From assembly GCF_032854445.1 (NCBI RefSeq), contig NC_088303.1:36123265-36187264 (forward strand): 64,000 nt of DNA, written 5' to 3'. The notes under the pieces are model-generated. The model had not been told where the DNA came from, did no database searches, and saw only the letters and a program-made list of their open reading frames with translations. Both the position numbers and the translations under genes were made by a program. Origin of the DNA: Liolophura sinensis. Taxonomy: Eukaryota > Mollusca > Polyplacophora > Chitonida > Chitonidae. Each line of letters opens with the position of its first letter. Position 1 is the stretch's first letter. This document shows, in pieces, positions 34,621-47,195 of this stretch.

Positions 34621-37600
34621 TTGAGGTTTAACTGTTAACAGCTCAGTCATAAAATATTTGAGGCCTTAGTTTTGGTTGAAGTTTGGTCATGATGTCTCTC
34701 AAAGTTCAGATTTTGTCTTCAAATTACTGTCTCTCTTCTTGATACTTTGTATATATACTTGTTGCAGTAGGTTGTTGCTTGTGCCTGTACATATACTACA
34801 GCCTCAGGCCAAACATGAAGGCTTTTTTGAATTTATTCTTGCAATCCTAGTCATCAGACTATAATGGTTATGCTTAAAAAATAAAATAAAACAAGCATGA
34901 GATAAAAAATATGAATGTATACAGAATAGCATGATTTGAGACCATCATACATGTATGCTGATAGGTCAAAAATCATACATGGAAAAGTATTGCAAGTTGT
35001 AAATTTTCTCACTTCCTTTCTGCCAGCTTCACTGAAATAAGCCTAATTGGTATGGCCTATATTGCCTATTTGGTTAGTTGGACTTCTTTCATGTCCTTTG
35101 ACGCAAGTTTCAATCCACATGTCTTTTATTGATTGTTGTTATGGAAGAGTTTATGACTGTGACTTTGTGTTGACAGACCATGGATGACCCTTTCTTAGGG
35201 TGTCTATGAAAGGGTTGATGTTGCTATCCTGCACAACACAACCAGTACTTCTGTAACAGTGGCTATTTAACATGTAAGTGACTGCATGCAGTACCACATT
35301 ACTTCTGATTTTTAGTAAGTGCAGTCATTCTGTTTTTTTGTTTTGTTACAAAAGTGAATTTATAAATACTCTTCAGAAGAAGAAAGATATTAATAGCTAG
35401 AGCAGGGCTGTTTTTGTACCATGTAGTGTATGTCTGTAAGTTTTGTTTGAAAAATAATATGACCAGGATTGCAAGAAAGGAAACCTAGAAGGAATATAGC
35501 AGGCTGGCTGTGATAATACTAATGGTTGATGGGTACTTTTGTGGGCTGGGTTGTTAATATCTGACACTTATTTGCAGTTCACCAATTTGTTTGTACTTGT
35601 GATGAACTTAGTTTATCATCGCTAGGTTAATTTAACTTTCCCCATGATAGGGCTGAGTTTCAGATGGCAAGGTCCGATATATTCGTCTTTGTATGTACAG
35701 CTTTTTGTTACCACTTTTTTGGATAACTTTTTTTTAAGAAAAGTTACATGTAAGAAGACTCTGGATGACTACTGGTTTGATAAAAAGTGGATAAAAAAGA
35801 CTATTTGTGTCAAAGTTAATGAGTTTATCAGCATTGAAAAGGATTTTTGCAATGTTTAAGGTAGGATTATACTGTATAGATATTACTGGATAAAACTTTA
35901 AGAAGCATTGCGTTATTTGCATACCACATACAGACAAGAATCTGTAAGATTTGTGTGCTAGGAGTGAAAGTAGATTTCTTTATAATTGTATTACACAGGA
36001 TTTACAAAGTGTACAAAGCAAAGTTTGCACGTACTATGTGCAGACATGAGTCATGTGACAGTGTGTTAACTCGTTGTGAACCTACATAGACCTAGGAGTG
36101 TTGGTCAACAATAAGCAATAAGCAAATTCTGTATCCCATCATAAATCAGCTAGGTAGTGTACTTAACATCCTAACCTCTGACCCGTGACATCTGTGACAC
36201 ATTGCAACATGCTGTGTGTATTGAGCGCTGGTGAGGAAAGCCTGTTTATTTTGTCGTTAAATAGAGATCCACCTCTCACTGCATGGTTTAGCAATGTAGG
36301 AGATTAAGGTTATTTCTAATCATGCATTTTTATTAGGATGATGGGGATGAGTATTTGTGTCAATAATTGGCCTTACATAAGCTTGGTTAATTACAACCAG
36401 CCATGTACTCATTAAGCATAAATTAAGATGATTATCTTACATACAGTGTTCATTTTTTCGTGATAAAAGTTAACTGAAGAATCTTCTTAAATTCCATAAG
36501 GATATGGAATTTTATCTGACACTATCATGGTGTTGCTTTTTTTTTTTTTTTGGGTGTGTGTGCTGCAAAATGAAAAATTAGGCTCAAGATTGATGTAACC
36601 TTCCTAGAAAGATGAGATTTTCAAATCAGTAGGTGTTGGTTTTCACGTTGTGTTTGCAAACTTAGTTCCAGTTCCAAAGTTATTAGTTCCAAACCAAAGA
36701 AAAAATGTGGTACACACTACTGGGATTGTATCCATACACTGTACTTGTGCATATAATGTTAACATTTTGATTTATTATTTACTGTTTTATTTTTATTTAA
36801 TTGGTTGAAGTTTTTAATGTGTTCCACTAGTTTATGTTATACTGAAACCAGAACAGTCAGGTTTTGAGATTGAATGTTCTTTCCAGCCTATATTTTTACA
36901 TGGCCAATGAAGTGAGGTAATGTTTCATATAAACCAATACTCAGTGGTATTACATCCCTCTAGGTTATCTTAGTAATTCAGTGTTTTCTCTGCCAAATGC
37001 CATGCTTCTTTTCTTTAAACTTTAGCCCATTAAAAACATAGACGAATGCCAAAAATAAATCACTTGTTCTGTTAAATACAAGAGATTTCTCCATGCCTCA
37101 TTCGACATTGTGCTTAACTGTGTTTGTGAGAGTACAAAGTGATAATACTGGTCTTAAGCCTGTCACTTGGCAGCTGAAAGAGAAGCTGTGATATGTCACT
37201 CATAGCCTGCATTAAGATGCATATATACACATCATGTGTGTGACCATATACCTGTCTGCTTTGATACCTCCGTACATGCCTGTTACCTCGTATCAGCCAG
37301 TGGTTTTATTTTGAGCTTCACGCATGAGTGAGCAGGGAGCAGATTGCCTCGACATAGTTGCAAGTTTTTGACGCTTTCGTTTGTTAACTAGGTGTATATT
37401 TTGCGGGGCTTTTTTTTTTTTTAGAGCATTGTTCTCTGTAATAAAATTAAGATTTTCTGCAAAGCCACAAGTCTGGAAAATTGACGTGCAGAATGATATT
37501 ATTTGGGTACTGTAATAGCTTACAAACTTAATGATACTCAGATCTGAGTCTGAAAACATTCAAGGATTGAAGTTTTTATGCTACAAGTAAACGAGGTCTG

Positions 37601-40600
37601 TCTGTGACGTACCTTTGTCTTGGTCCTTTTTCTTTTGCTAGTGACTTCCTCTTTTTACGCAGTCAATTCTTCTGCCAGTTAAATGGCTAATTATTATTTA
37701 ACCAATAGACACTCGCATCCCCCCGCCAGCCACCCTCCGCCACCACATTCACCGCCTTCTCCACCTCCCTGAAGCGAAAGAGGTTCTATAAAGACGTCTC
37801 AACTATATCGCAAGGAACATGTAATGCAAAAGAACAGGAGATAGAAAGTTTTCAGTGGAGGTAGGGGGAAAAATGCAATATTTGTGGGTGTGTGGGTTAT
37901 GTCTATAAACTTATATCTGTTCTCGCATAGTTGCAGGTGTATTAAAGGTTGCCTGACCAGAATAACAATATTGCTTTGTCACCAGCTTATCTGATGGATG
38001 GCATGCTTGAGTGAAGCGCAAGCCTAAGTCTTATCTTTAGTTCAACACACAGAAGAGAGGATATGGATCTGTTTCTACTACAGGAGATGATCGTGTGTGT
38101 TCACAGCTCTCCTCTATGTACTGTCTATAATATGAGCCTGGCGGGATACGTGTATGCCACTACCTGCCAAACACAACCAAATACAAGGGCTTAATAGTAC
38201 TACATACTTGTATAATTAGGTATTTCTCTAATGATTAGTGCTTTTGCATGCTATGCCTTTTTGTTTTTTTTTTTTTTTTAAATCTCATTGCAATTGTTGA
38301 AGTTGGTATTTTATGTCATCACCCACTATCTATCTGTATTTTGAGCACACAGTTCTAAACACTGATGTTAAGTCCTGGGATATCACTGACTATTGATGTG
38401 CGATTTAAAGCCTTAAGTTGGGCGTCCAGCTTCAATCTTTTTGTTTTCTTTAAAAGTTACATGTACATGTAGTCTTTTTTCTTACTGCACAGGTTAGTGA
38501 TGTCGACATGCATCATAGGTAGTTACATACCGTATTATTTAGCCATTACATATATAGTGAATTCACAGCATGATCAACTATGCTGCAGGTGAACCAGCGT
38601 TCATACAGCCTTATCATGATAGAACATTCCATTATTCATTTGAAGTGTCCATTGTGGCTTTTTGTATTCTGGCTTTCCTCCCTGGCTTGCTAATTGTTAA
38701 TTTCTAGGATGGAAACGTGATACCTGCACATGTATATAGCTGAAGAAAGTCCAGGTAAAGGATCAAGGGCTTAGCTGATGGCTATGTAATTGGGCTACAG
38801 GTAGCCGGGTAAGGCCACATCCCCAAGGGCCCGGGGCGAAGGAACATTGTTTCCCTGGGGCTGTTTCTCTGAAATGTGCTAATGAACAAACTGAGCTGGG
38901 TTTATGACAGACGTGTCATCAGTGAACAGAAATGGTTAATGATGTCTGCTCTGACAGGCGTACCTGAGTGCACGAAGGCTATTGATCTGCCTTTATCTGG
39001 TTTGTATCCATTTACATATAGGTTAGAGGATTCAGCTGTAATGCAGTTTAACTGGAGGAAACATAACACAGGAGAAGCAGCCTATTGTATTTTTTCTGAT
39101 TAGAATCTGCTTTGAAATGATCATGCATAATAAAAGATGTTGGCTTCAAGGATAAATAATAGTTAAAAAAAGATGTATATATGTATTTCAGAAGGGTTCG
39201 ATTTGACAGTGTAAAGAGCTTTGTGCAAGACATTTGCATGATCAGCTTTGAAGTAATCATGCATCATAATAGGCAAGTTTTTCAGTTTAAATGAAGAAAA
39301 ACATGTTCCAATAAAACAGGTACTGATTTGTCATTGTAAAAAATCTTCATGATACATTTGATGTGTGACTCTTTTCATAAAATTTTTGGTAGTGTTGAAT
39401 ATAATGCAGTGTAAAGGAGGAGATTGGCTCAAGTAGCAAGAAGAAAAGTGGCCACAAGTCTGGCCCATGAGTCGCCTATATCCCATAATTCCATTTATAC
39501 AGGCTGCTCATCCTTAACAGATTTCACCCAGTAATTTGTGTCATAGGGGAGGCCTATAGAAAAAGCAAGCCGTGTTTCTCTCACTGTGCTCTCAGGCTTT
39601 GTGCAGGTTTTATTTGCTGCTTGCCTGCTTAGTTAATCGGAAATCAATACTGAGCCTGATCACTTACCACACCGGAGAGACTCAATTTCTCTCGTCGACC
39701 TAAACGTGTCGGGACAAGGGTGGGTTGACCGGTGTTTTACGACAGCTGAACCACTGGCTTCTCTGTGTGAGAAGGCCTTTCCAGATGATATTAAAACAAA
39801 GACAGCAGCAAAGTTGAATTGCCATTTGATAAGTCGGCACCATGAAAATTTAGATACCGATATATGGGAATTTGAAGACGTGACATTAGGGGCCTTGTAC
39901 ATGGCGTAATGTAGAGTGTTACAGATTGACGGGCACTGAGATGCCTGGGGGTCATCGACTCTGTGATCAGATCAGTGCTGCTGCATGTAGCATGCCAGCT
40001 ATAGAATATTGATTAATGGAAAGCTGATTGAAGTTATGACAGGGAAATAGCACATAACATAAGGAGACAGGCTTTTGTTTGATCAATGAATACTTAATTG
40101 TAACATGGATTCGAAAACATTATAATATATCCGTGCTGCCTGGTATACTACAACAGAGATAAAATGTAGATTATACAAAAGTGTCATGAAAGCAAAAAAC
40201 AAAAAAATGGTGTAGCTCAATGTAGAATTTTGGAAAAAAAATATTGTATGTTATGTTATCTTTGATCCTTTGATCTAGAGTGAAGTGAAGATCTGTGCTA
40301 TAAATCTTGGCATTTAAGATATGGGGTGATGTTTGAACTGCAGTTATTTCTCTGTTTATCCTAAATGGCCTACCCTTTGTCTTGTCATTCATTACCCTGT
40401 TAGACTGATCGTGGCGAAATGGTCAGGGCGAATAGTTATTAATTATGGATACAAAGACTTGGCCTATCATTTATTTCTTGATTAAGCATGGAAACCCAGT
40501 AGTTCTGTGACATCCATAGGTATCCATAGATTATGAGCAACTTCCTTGAGTGGAGGCAAAAGGTCAGAGCTGGAAGATTCTCCAAGGCTGTAAGCTGACA

Positions 40601-41221
40601 TCAGGCTGGGAGATTTGGTGTGGTTGAACATGTGTGGGTGGGATGAAATTGACCCAGTGATTGACAGCCAACCTGACCTTGATGGCAAGAGGGTCAAAGG
40701 TTATCTGATAAATAACCGTTCAATAAATACTAGATGTATGGACAGCAGAGGGAGCTAGGACATTGATAGACCTACAGCTGTGCCTTCCCAACAAATATGC
40801 TATGGCTGGGGCATAAAAGCTGATAAAACCAGATAACACCCACAGCTTGTGCAGGGATCAGCATTAATGGATTGAGGTGATACATTGTATAAATACATAT
40901 AAATGTGGCAGTACCTACATCTGTAGCCATGTTAATCTGTTATTAATACCAGATATGCACGCATATATGTACATGTACATCCAATTGAACAGTACCGATA
41001 CTCCGTACTGATACCTGTACATGTACATCTGTTCCTTATTGCTGTAGTGTTCTCAGAATTGTAAGACAGACACTAGGAATGTATGGCTCAGCTGATTGTG
41101 TCTATGATCTCCAGTAATGGCAGATAGACATATGCTTAAAGGGATTCATACTGAAACTGTTCTTAGTAATTGTAATAAAAAGTATGATGTAGTCATCCAG
41201 AATTGTTACAAACATCGACAT

Positions 41222-41520
41222 GTATACTTGGAATTTATACCTCTGTCCTGTTCGGTTATATTATCTCTTGGTCCATGATTGTAACACATGAAATTTGGAA
41301 TTTATACCTCTGTCCTGTTTGGTTATATTATCTATTGGTCCAAGAATGTATCACATGAAATTTGGAATTTATGACTCTGTCCTGTTTGGTTATATTATTT
41401 CTTGGTCTAAGAATGTATCACATGAAATTTGGAATTTATGACTCTGTCCTGTTCGCTTATATTATTTCTTGGTCTAAGAATGTATCACATGAAATTTGGA
41501 ATTTATCCCTCTGTTCGTCA
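41222..41520. repeat. 67-bp tandem repeat, 5 copies
   Basis: GAATTTATACCTCTGTCCTG recurs with variants at 41,231, 41,298, 41,365, 41,432 and 41,499. It is unrelated in sequence to the 67-bp array at 24.27 kb despite the same period. Confidence 0.93.
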
Positions 41521-44214
41521 GGAGTTGAACAGGTAATGTGAAATGGTATGATCTCCAGGATTGTCATATTCACTGGAGATCTCTTTTGTTTTTTTTGTTG
41601 CATCTGTAAAATTCTCATATGATTGGCAATTTTTTTGATTCTTGCATACCGGTACATTCAGTTAGCTTACATGTATACATCTAGAGTGTCTCACAGCAGT
41701 TTCATTCTTGTGTCTTTCCAGTCAGCAGAACATGTATCTAGGCAGAGCAAGCAAAGGTGATTATTGAGAAAATAAATTGAAAAATACTGTACTTTGATGT
41801 CATAAACACAGATTTCTTTCCTTTGAGGGAGCAAAACATACAGAAAATACACAAAGAGGTGATTGTTATAAAATATGAAACATTTGTCTGAGGAGATGGA
41901 ATAAATCCTTCTGGCAAAATTTAATTGATACTTAAATACATAATTCTTCAAAGGCACTTCCAATTTTCAACAAGACACATCTACTGTTATGGTCTCAGCT
42001 ATTTGGCCCTCCACTATGGTTAGGTGGGTCTCTGAAGAGTAGAATATTGCTAACCTTATTAAGGGCAGGCAGTTATTCACCTTTCAGCTGCTGGGTACAG
42101 GTGATTATCCCAGACACTGTGACGACGTTCAGTTTGTTCTTGGATGTTTCAGAACAAGAAATCAAGTGGCATCATTTCTTGGCTGATCTAAGAACACATC
42201 GATTCTGTTGTGTGTATTAAAGCATGCAGCTCTGCTGAAGAGGGCATGACGCTTGGTTATAGCCTTCATGAAGATGTGCTTCTCTTCCCCCAAGATACTA
42301 CGCACCCCACCCCAGTGATATCCGGGTAGACAGGTGGCATGGACTCGAAGCCCTATTAGTGCCAATCCTTCCTCCAACCCTCATCCCCAGTCCCTGTAGA
42401 CAGGAGAGGAAAGCCGCAACACGCAAATGGTTTTGACTGATTGCAACTTAGCGTTATGGTCTTGCTTTGTCTTGTCTTGCCGGCTCTATGGGCGGCGTGG
42501 CGACATGCGTCTTGCCCAGGGCCCTGTGGGTCTTTAGCGATCAATTCACATGTGTCTTTAGATGTCCTCTGTGGAGTTATACATCATAGCCTAGTTAGAT
42601 TAGCTGTCGTGGCCCACTGCTCAGTTATTAGCAGATTGCCAACATATTGATACACTGGTCTCCTACTTCATGGCAGCTAAACTACCACCAGCAGGAGGTG
42701 GGGAAGGGGGAGGTAGAGAAAGCAATAAACCCAGGGATGAATATAAATGGTGAATATGAGCCCACTTTTCAGAAGGAAATAGCTCTTTCATAAATTACAT
42801 CCACAACTAGGGATGTTCGTGCTAATGTGAACATACTTTTTTGTATTATTTTTTTTTCCCCCAAGCTGATTTGAATTAACATATCAATATTTCTTTGTAT
42901 GAATTTTGTAAGTTAAATTAATCCCCAAAATTGTGTGTACTCCCATTGAATGTGGAAGAAAAAAAAAAATGGAAAAAGCTCGAGCTTCATAAACTGTTTT
43001 TTTTATTATTACAATGTGGTTATTTTGCAAGAAATTGTCAGGTTTTGGCATTATTAATTTTCATCACATAATGGCATTAGGCTAATTTTATACACCAAGC
43101 AAAGCCATATTGAATGTCGAATTATACTTTAAACATTAAATAATTTCTGAATCATTAACACACGATATGAAAATACTCATAGATGGTTGTGTGAGTCACT
43201 GAACATAAATAAAATGTAGTTTACAAAAGTGTATAGAAATATATCAATGTAGTTAGTCATATTTTGAGAAGAGCACTGTTTTCATGTAGGTAAAAACAAA
43301 GGTGTTCTTTTCCAAAACCTTTGTGCTTATATTTTAGTGAAACATGGTTCTTATATTAAAATATGGTGACAAATCATGTTTGTTAAGCAAATTTTCAATG
43401 TGTACAAGTACATAAAACACTGAACCCCAAACACAGTGTATAATGTTATACATTACATGTACTTGTAGGCGATATTAGAGTTGTGCCCCCTTGACACAAA
43501 AATGTACCTGTGAAATTAGTGATCAAATTTATGTCACTAATTACATACATCTATGATTTACTGGCTTTCCTGGCTCCTCAACTCATCCCTGGACATCTGT
43601 TTTTCCTTAAAGCCAACTGACATGGAAAAAGCATTTTCAGAGATTCGATAAATAGAAAGAATTGTTGAGAAGCATGCTGATAAGTGCAATATTTTCAGGT
43701 TTTGAACTATGAAGTTACGCCATTTGCGGCATTATCTAGGGAATCAGAGACTGAAGGTTATGGGGATGTTCATAATTTGACATTTTTCTTTTGTTATGAA
43801 ATAAACGACGAGAAATGCAAACTAAAGATGTAGGCTACTTCTGATTGACGGACATTTAGACCTGTCTGCAGTTATTGTTGTTTTCAACCAGTAACCCGAA
43901 ATCACTGGTGTATTTTCTTTATTTGACTTGTGTGTTAACAAAGTTTTAAAAATTGGCCTACATTATTAATTGTCTACATGTATTCGCTGTCCAAAATGCC
44001 ACCTGGGAAGTTACACAGATGAGGGATTCACACAGAAACAGTGAATCCAGCCTCAGCAGTTTTCAGAGATTAATTCATTTCTATTGCTTAAGATATTCAA
44101 AACCATACAGTGTGTCTCAGTTAATAAAGTTTGACACTCGTGAGTATTATTTACTTACTCCAATACTACATGCCTATTATATACTGCTTAAGATTCATAG
44201 TTGTACGTGGGTTC

Positions 44215-44728
44215 CATAATAATGAAGTCAAGGCATCATAAATGTGAATGTGACAAAGGTTTCACAAGCTTTCAATCACATGCCGGGATCATTATCAAGT
44301 AACGATCCCAGTTTGTCAAACCTATGTTACATTTATGTGGCATCCCGGCATGTGGATCGAAGGCTTGTGAAACCTTTGTTACATTTACCTGGCATCCCGG
44401 CATGTGGATCGAAAGCTTGTGAAATTTTTGTTACATTTACCTGGCATCCCGGCATGTGGATCGAAGGCTTGTGAAACCTTTGTTACATTTACCTGGCATC
44501 CCGGCATGTGGATCGAAAGCTTGTGAAATTTTTGTTACATTTACCTGGCATCCCGGCATGTGAGTCGAAGGCTTGTGAAACCTTTGTTACATTTACCTGG
44601 CATCCCGGCATGCGGATCGAAGGCTTGTGAAACCTTTGTTACATTTACCTGGCATCCCGGCATGTGGATCGAAAGCTTGTGAAACTTTTGTTACATTTAC
44701 ATGGTAATGCCTTGACTTCATTATTATG
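44215..44728. mobile_element. Foldback element: long terminal inverted repeats with an internal 52-bp tandem array
   Basis: CATAATAATGAAGTCAAGGC at the left end is matched in reverse by GCCTTGACTTCATTATTATG at the right end. The match continues inward for about 70 bp through TTTCACAAGCTTTC and CATGCCGGGA. The interior is seven 52-bp units (CATCCCGGCATGTGGATCGA, AGGCTTGTGAAACCTTTGTT and ACATTTACCTGG) starting at 44,341 and every 52 bp after. The repeats are one inverted-repeat arm amplified in tandem, as in foldback transposons. No transposase. Confidence 0.85.
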
Positions 44729-46548
44729 AACATGTCTATTGTACTTCAGTCTTCATGTCTCAGCTAAATACTAAGACTGCTTGAGTTCTTCTTTCAGGCC
44801 TCTACATTTTAATTAAGCCTTCAGTAATCCACTTTGCTGTTGCTGCTAGCACCCATGATATTTTTTACACAAATATAGTATATACAAAAACAACTATCCA
44901 AACCAAACAACAACAACAAAAAAACAAAAAACAAAAACAACAACCCGTAAACACATGTTGTTGATACATGTATAAGCTATTCACATACATTTTACTTTAA
45001 ATTTAATGAAGTTCACAAATAAAATTAGATATCAGATTTCATCCGGGTTTTGGTGCAAATAATGTATTGTTAAGCATAAATTAACAGAGTGAAATTATTT
45101 CCATGAAGGAATTTTGTAGTCAAAGAGAGTCAGTAAAGAAAATATTTCAGTTAACCTAGGCAAAACTGTGCCTGGTAAGCCAAAAATTGAAATAAAAGTG
45201 TATTTGTGCAATTGGGAAATTCTTTTTCTGTGAAAAAAACTTCTCCTTCATACGTTTGCTGTGTGGGTGCTTTTCCTACATGGTTTGGTCCTAACTACAA
45301 AGTTATATTATATAGACGAAATCTAACTTGTCCTCCATTGTGTTTTTCATTTCTTACCACAGTTATACATGAAATTTGTGTTGTTATACCACGTTGTTGT
45401 TGTTGCACAGCGTCAAAGTGTCAATTTTTTCTGCTAAATTACTGAGTGGCGGCAGATACTTTTTTTACTGGCAAATGACTCCCACAACTAGAAAAACTTT
45501 CTGTGGAAGAAGTGAAAGATACTTTTCCACTTTTAAGGGAGATGGAGAATGCAGAGCTAGTTTTAGCAGTCATGGTGATCCATTACAAACCTCACATGGA
45601 CTCACTTGTTAATCACTTTAAGAGAAGATTGCCGTGTTACAATCAAAAAGACATGCCTCAGATATTTTTCTTCAGTTTCATGTATAGTCTTAGTCTTTCA
45701 TAAATTCTGTTAAATCTTCCTAACGAAGAACTAAATTTTCCCTTGTCAACTTTCCACAGCAAGTCCATAGGCATATCAATTCTCAGCCATGTGTGTGATC
45801 AGTCACAATGGACAGATCACTGACTGTAGGTGATTGTGTCTCAGGAAGCTCTCTACAGGACTCTACAAACTCTCTGGAAGACCTCTAGGATCATGCTAAT
45901 CTCCTGCCTGGTTTTGACTTTTACCCTGCGCTGTACTGTGTGTAGGCCTACATTTCAGGGAGGCTGGATGTTAGCAGTTATTTTGCATATTCCAGTCAAG
46001 TTTTGCTATATTTCTGGAGCATCCTATAGTTGAAAGTGAAAAATATGACTTCTTCAGTAAAGGCTTGAAGTTGGCCACTTTGTTGATTAAAGTAAAATCC
46101 TAGAATTGTGTAATGTTAGGATAAAGTTATGACTTTCACCTGAAGACACACTGTTGAACCGATCAGCTCTCAGATATACAGTATGTAAATATTCACTGTA
46201 ACTGCTGTTCAAAAATTAACATTTTCCTGTATTATATTTTTTTTTAGGAATACATTTATGTAATATTATGTCATTGAGATGTTAATCTGGAATTGAGAGT
46301 ATAGTGCTGATAGTAGTAGGAATTTCCTCAGAATTCTGTATAACAGAATTACAGATTTGTGAAGTTATATCGTTCACCTCAGACTTCCATGGATATGTTT
46401 AGTATTCGTTTTGGGTGATACTCATTTTTAGGATAAATGGCTGTACTGTCAACAGCAGAAAAGAAACAATTTTTTCCATTGAATGCATAGATACAGGTCG
46501 ACCTTCATTTGAGCAACATGTTCTAAGACATTCTATGATATGTGTCAT

Positions 46549-46640
46549 GTTGCCATGGCAACCTTTGATGTGGTGTTTACAATTATGAGGTGCTCCTCAC
46601 TTGACAGCGCCATGTGGCTATACGGCGTTGCCATGGCAAT
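46549..46640. promoter_or_regulatory. Pair of RFX X-box motifs
   Basis: GTTGCCATGGCAAC (46,549-46,562), a perfect palindrome matching the RFX X-box consensus, and GTTGCCATGGCAAT (46,627-46,640) start 78 bp apart. RFX factors bind such sites in ciliary and other genes. That these are functional in this intron is inference. Confidence 0.45.
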
Positions 46641-47150
46641 GGGAAACTTTTTGTGCAACCACTCATAAAAAGAGATAGACAGTGGAAAATGAGATAAATT
46701 ATGGGTACAAGGGAGAGTTGTGTTCCCCTGCCTGATTTGCTGTTATTGGAGTGTGCCTGTCACTGTAGGACAATCTGCTGATCTCTTTCAGTGAGGTTTT
46801 ATGTCGCAACAAGAAACAAAGTCTGATTGTTTTCTGGTAATTTTGGGGTTTAGTCTGTGTAACTTTTAAGAGAGAGTCAAACAAGAGATAACAATTTCTA
46901 GTTTTTGTTAATTTGCTCAACAAGTAATGTGTAGCATAATCTTTAATCTGACCTTCAGTTAATACTGCACGGTAGATTAGATAGAGAATGATCTTGTCCT
47001 TAATTTATCTCCAGTCTATAGCTTCTTGTTTAAGGTCAGGGTTTTGTGCTTTGTGTATAAATAAGCTTTGTATATAAATAAGCTAAGAGAGCTTAGCTTA
47101 TTTTGCTAAGAAAAAGAGTTTACTTAATGAGGTACCTTTTTGTTACATAC

Positions 47151-47195
47151 CCCTCCCCCCCCCCCCCCCCCCCCTCTTCCTCAAAAAAAAAAAAG
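47151..47195. repeat. Poly-C run followed by CT and poly-A
   Basis: An uninterrupted C tract of about 24 bases interrupted only by CCCCTCCCC-type edges, then TCTTCCTC and an A tract. The frames across it on both strands are low-complexity artefacts. Confidence 0.9.
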
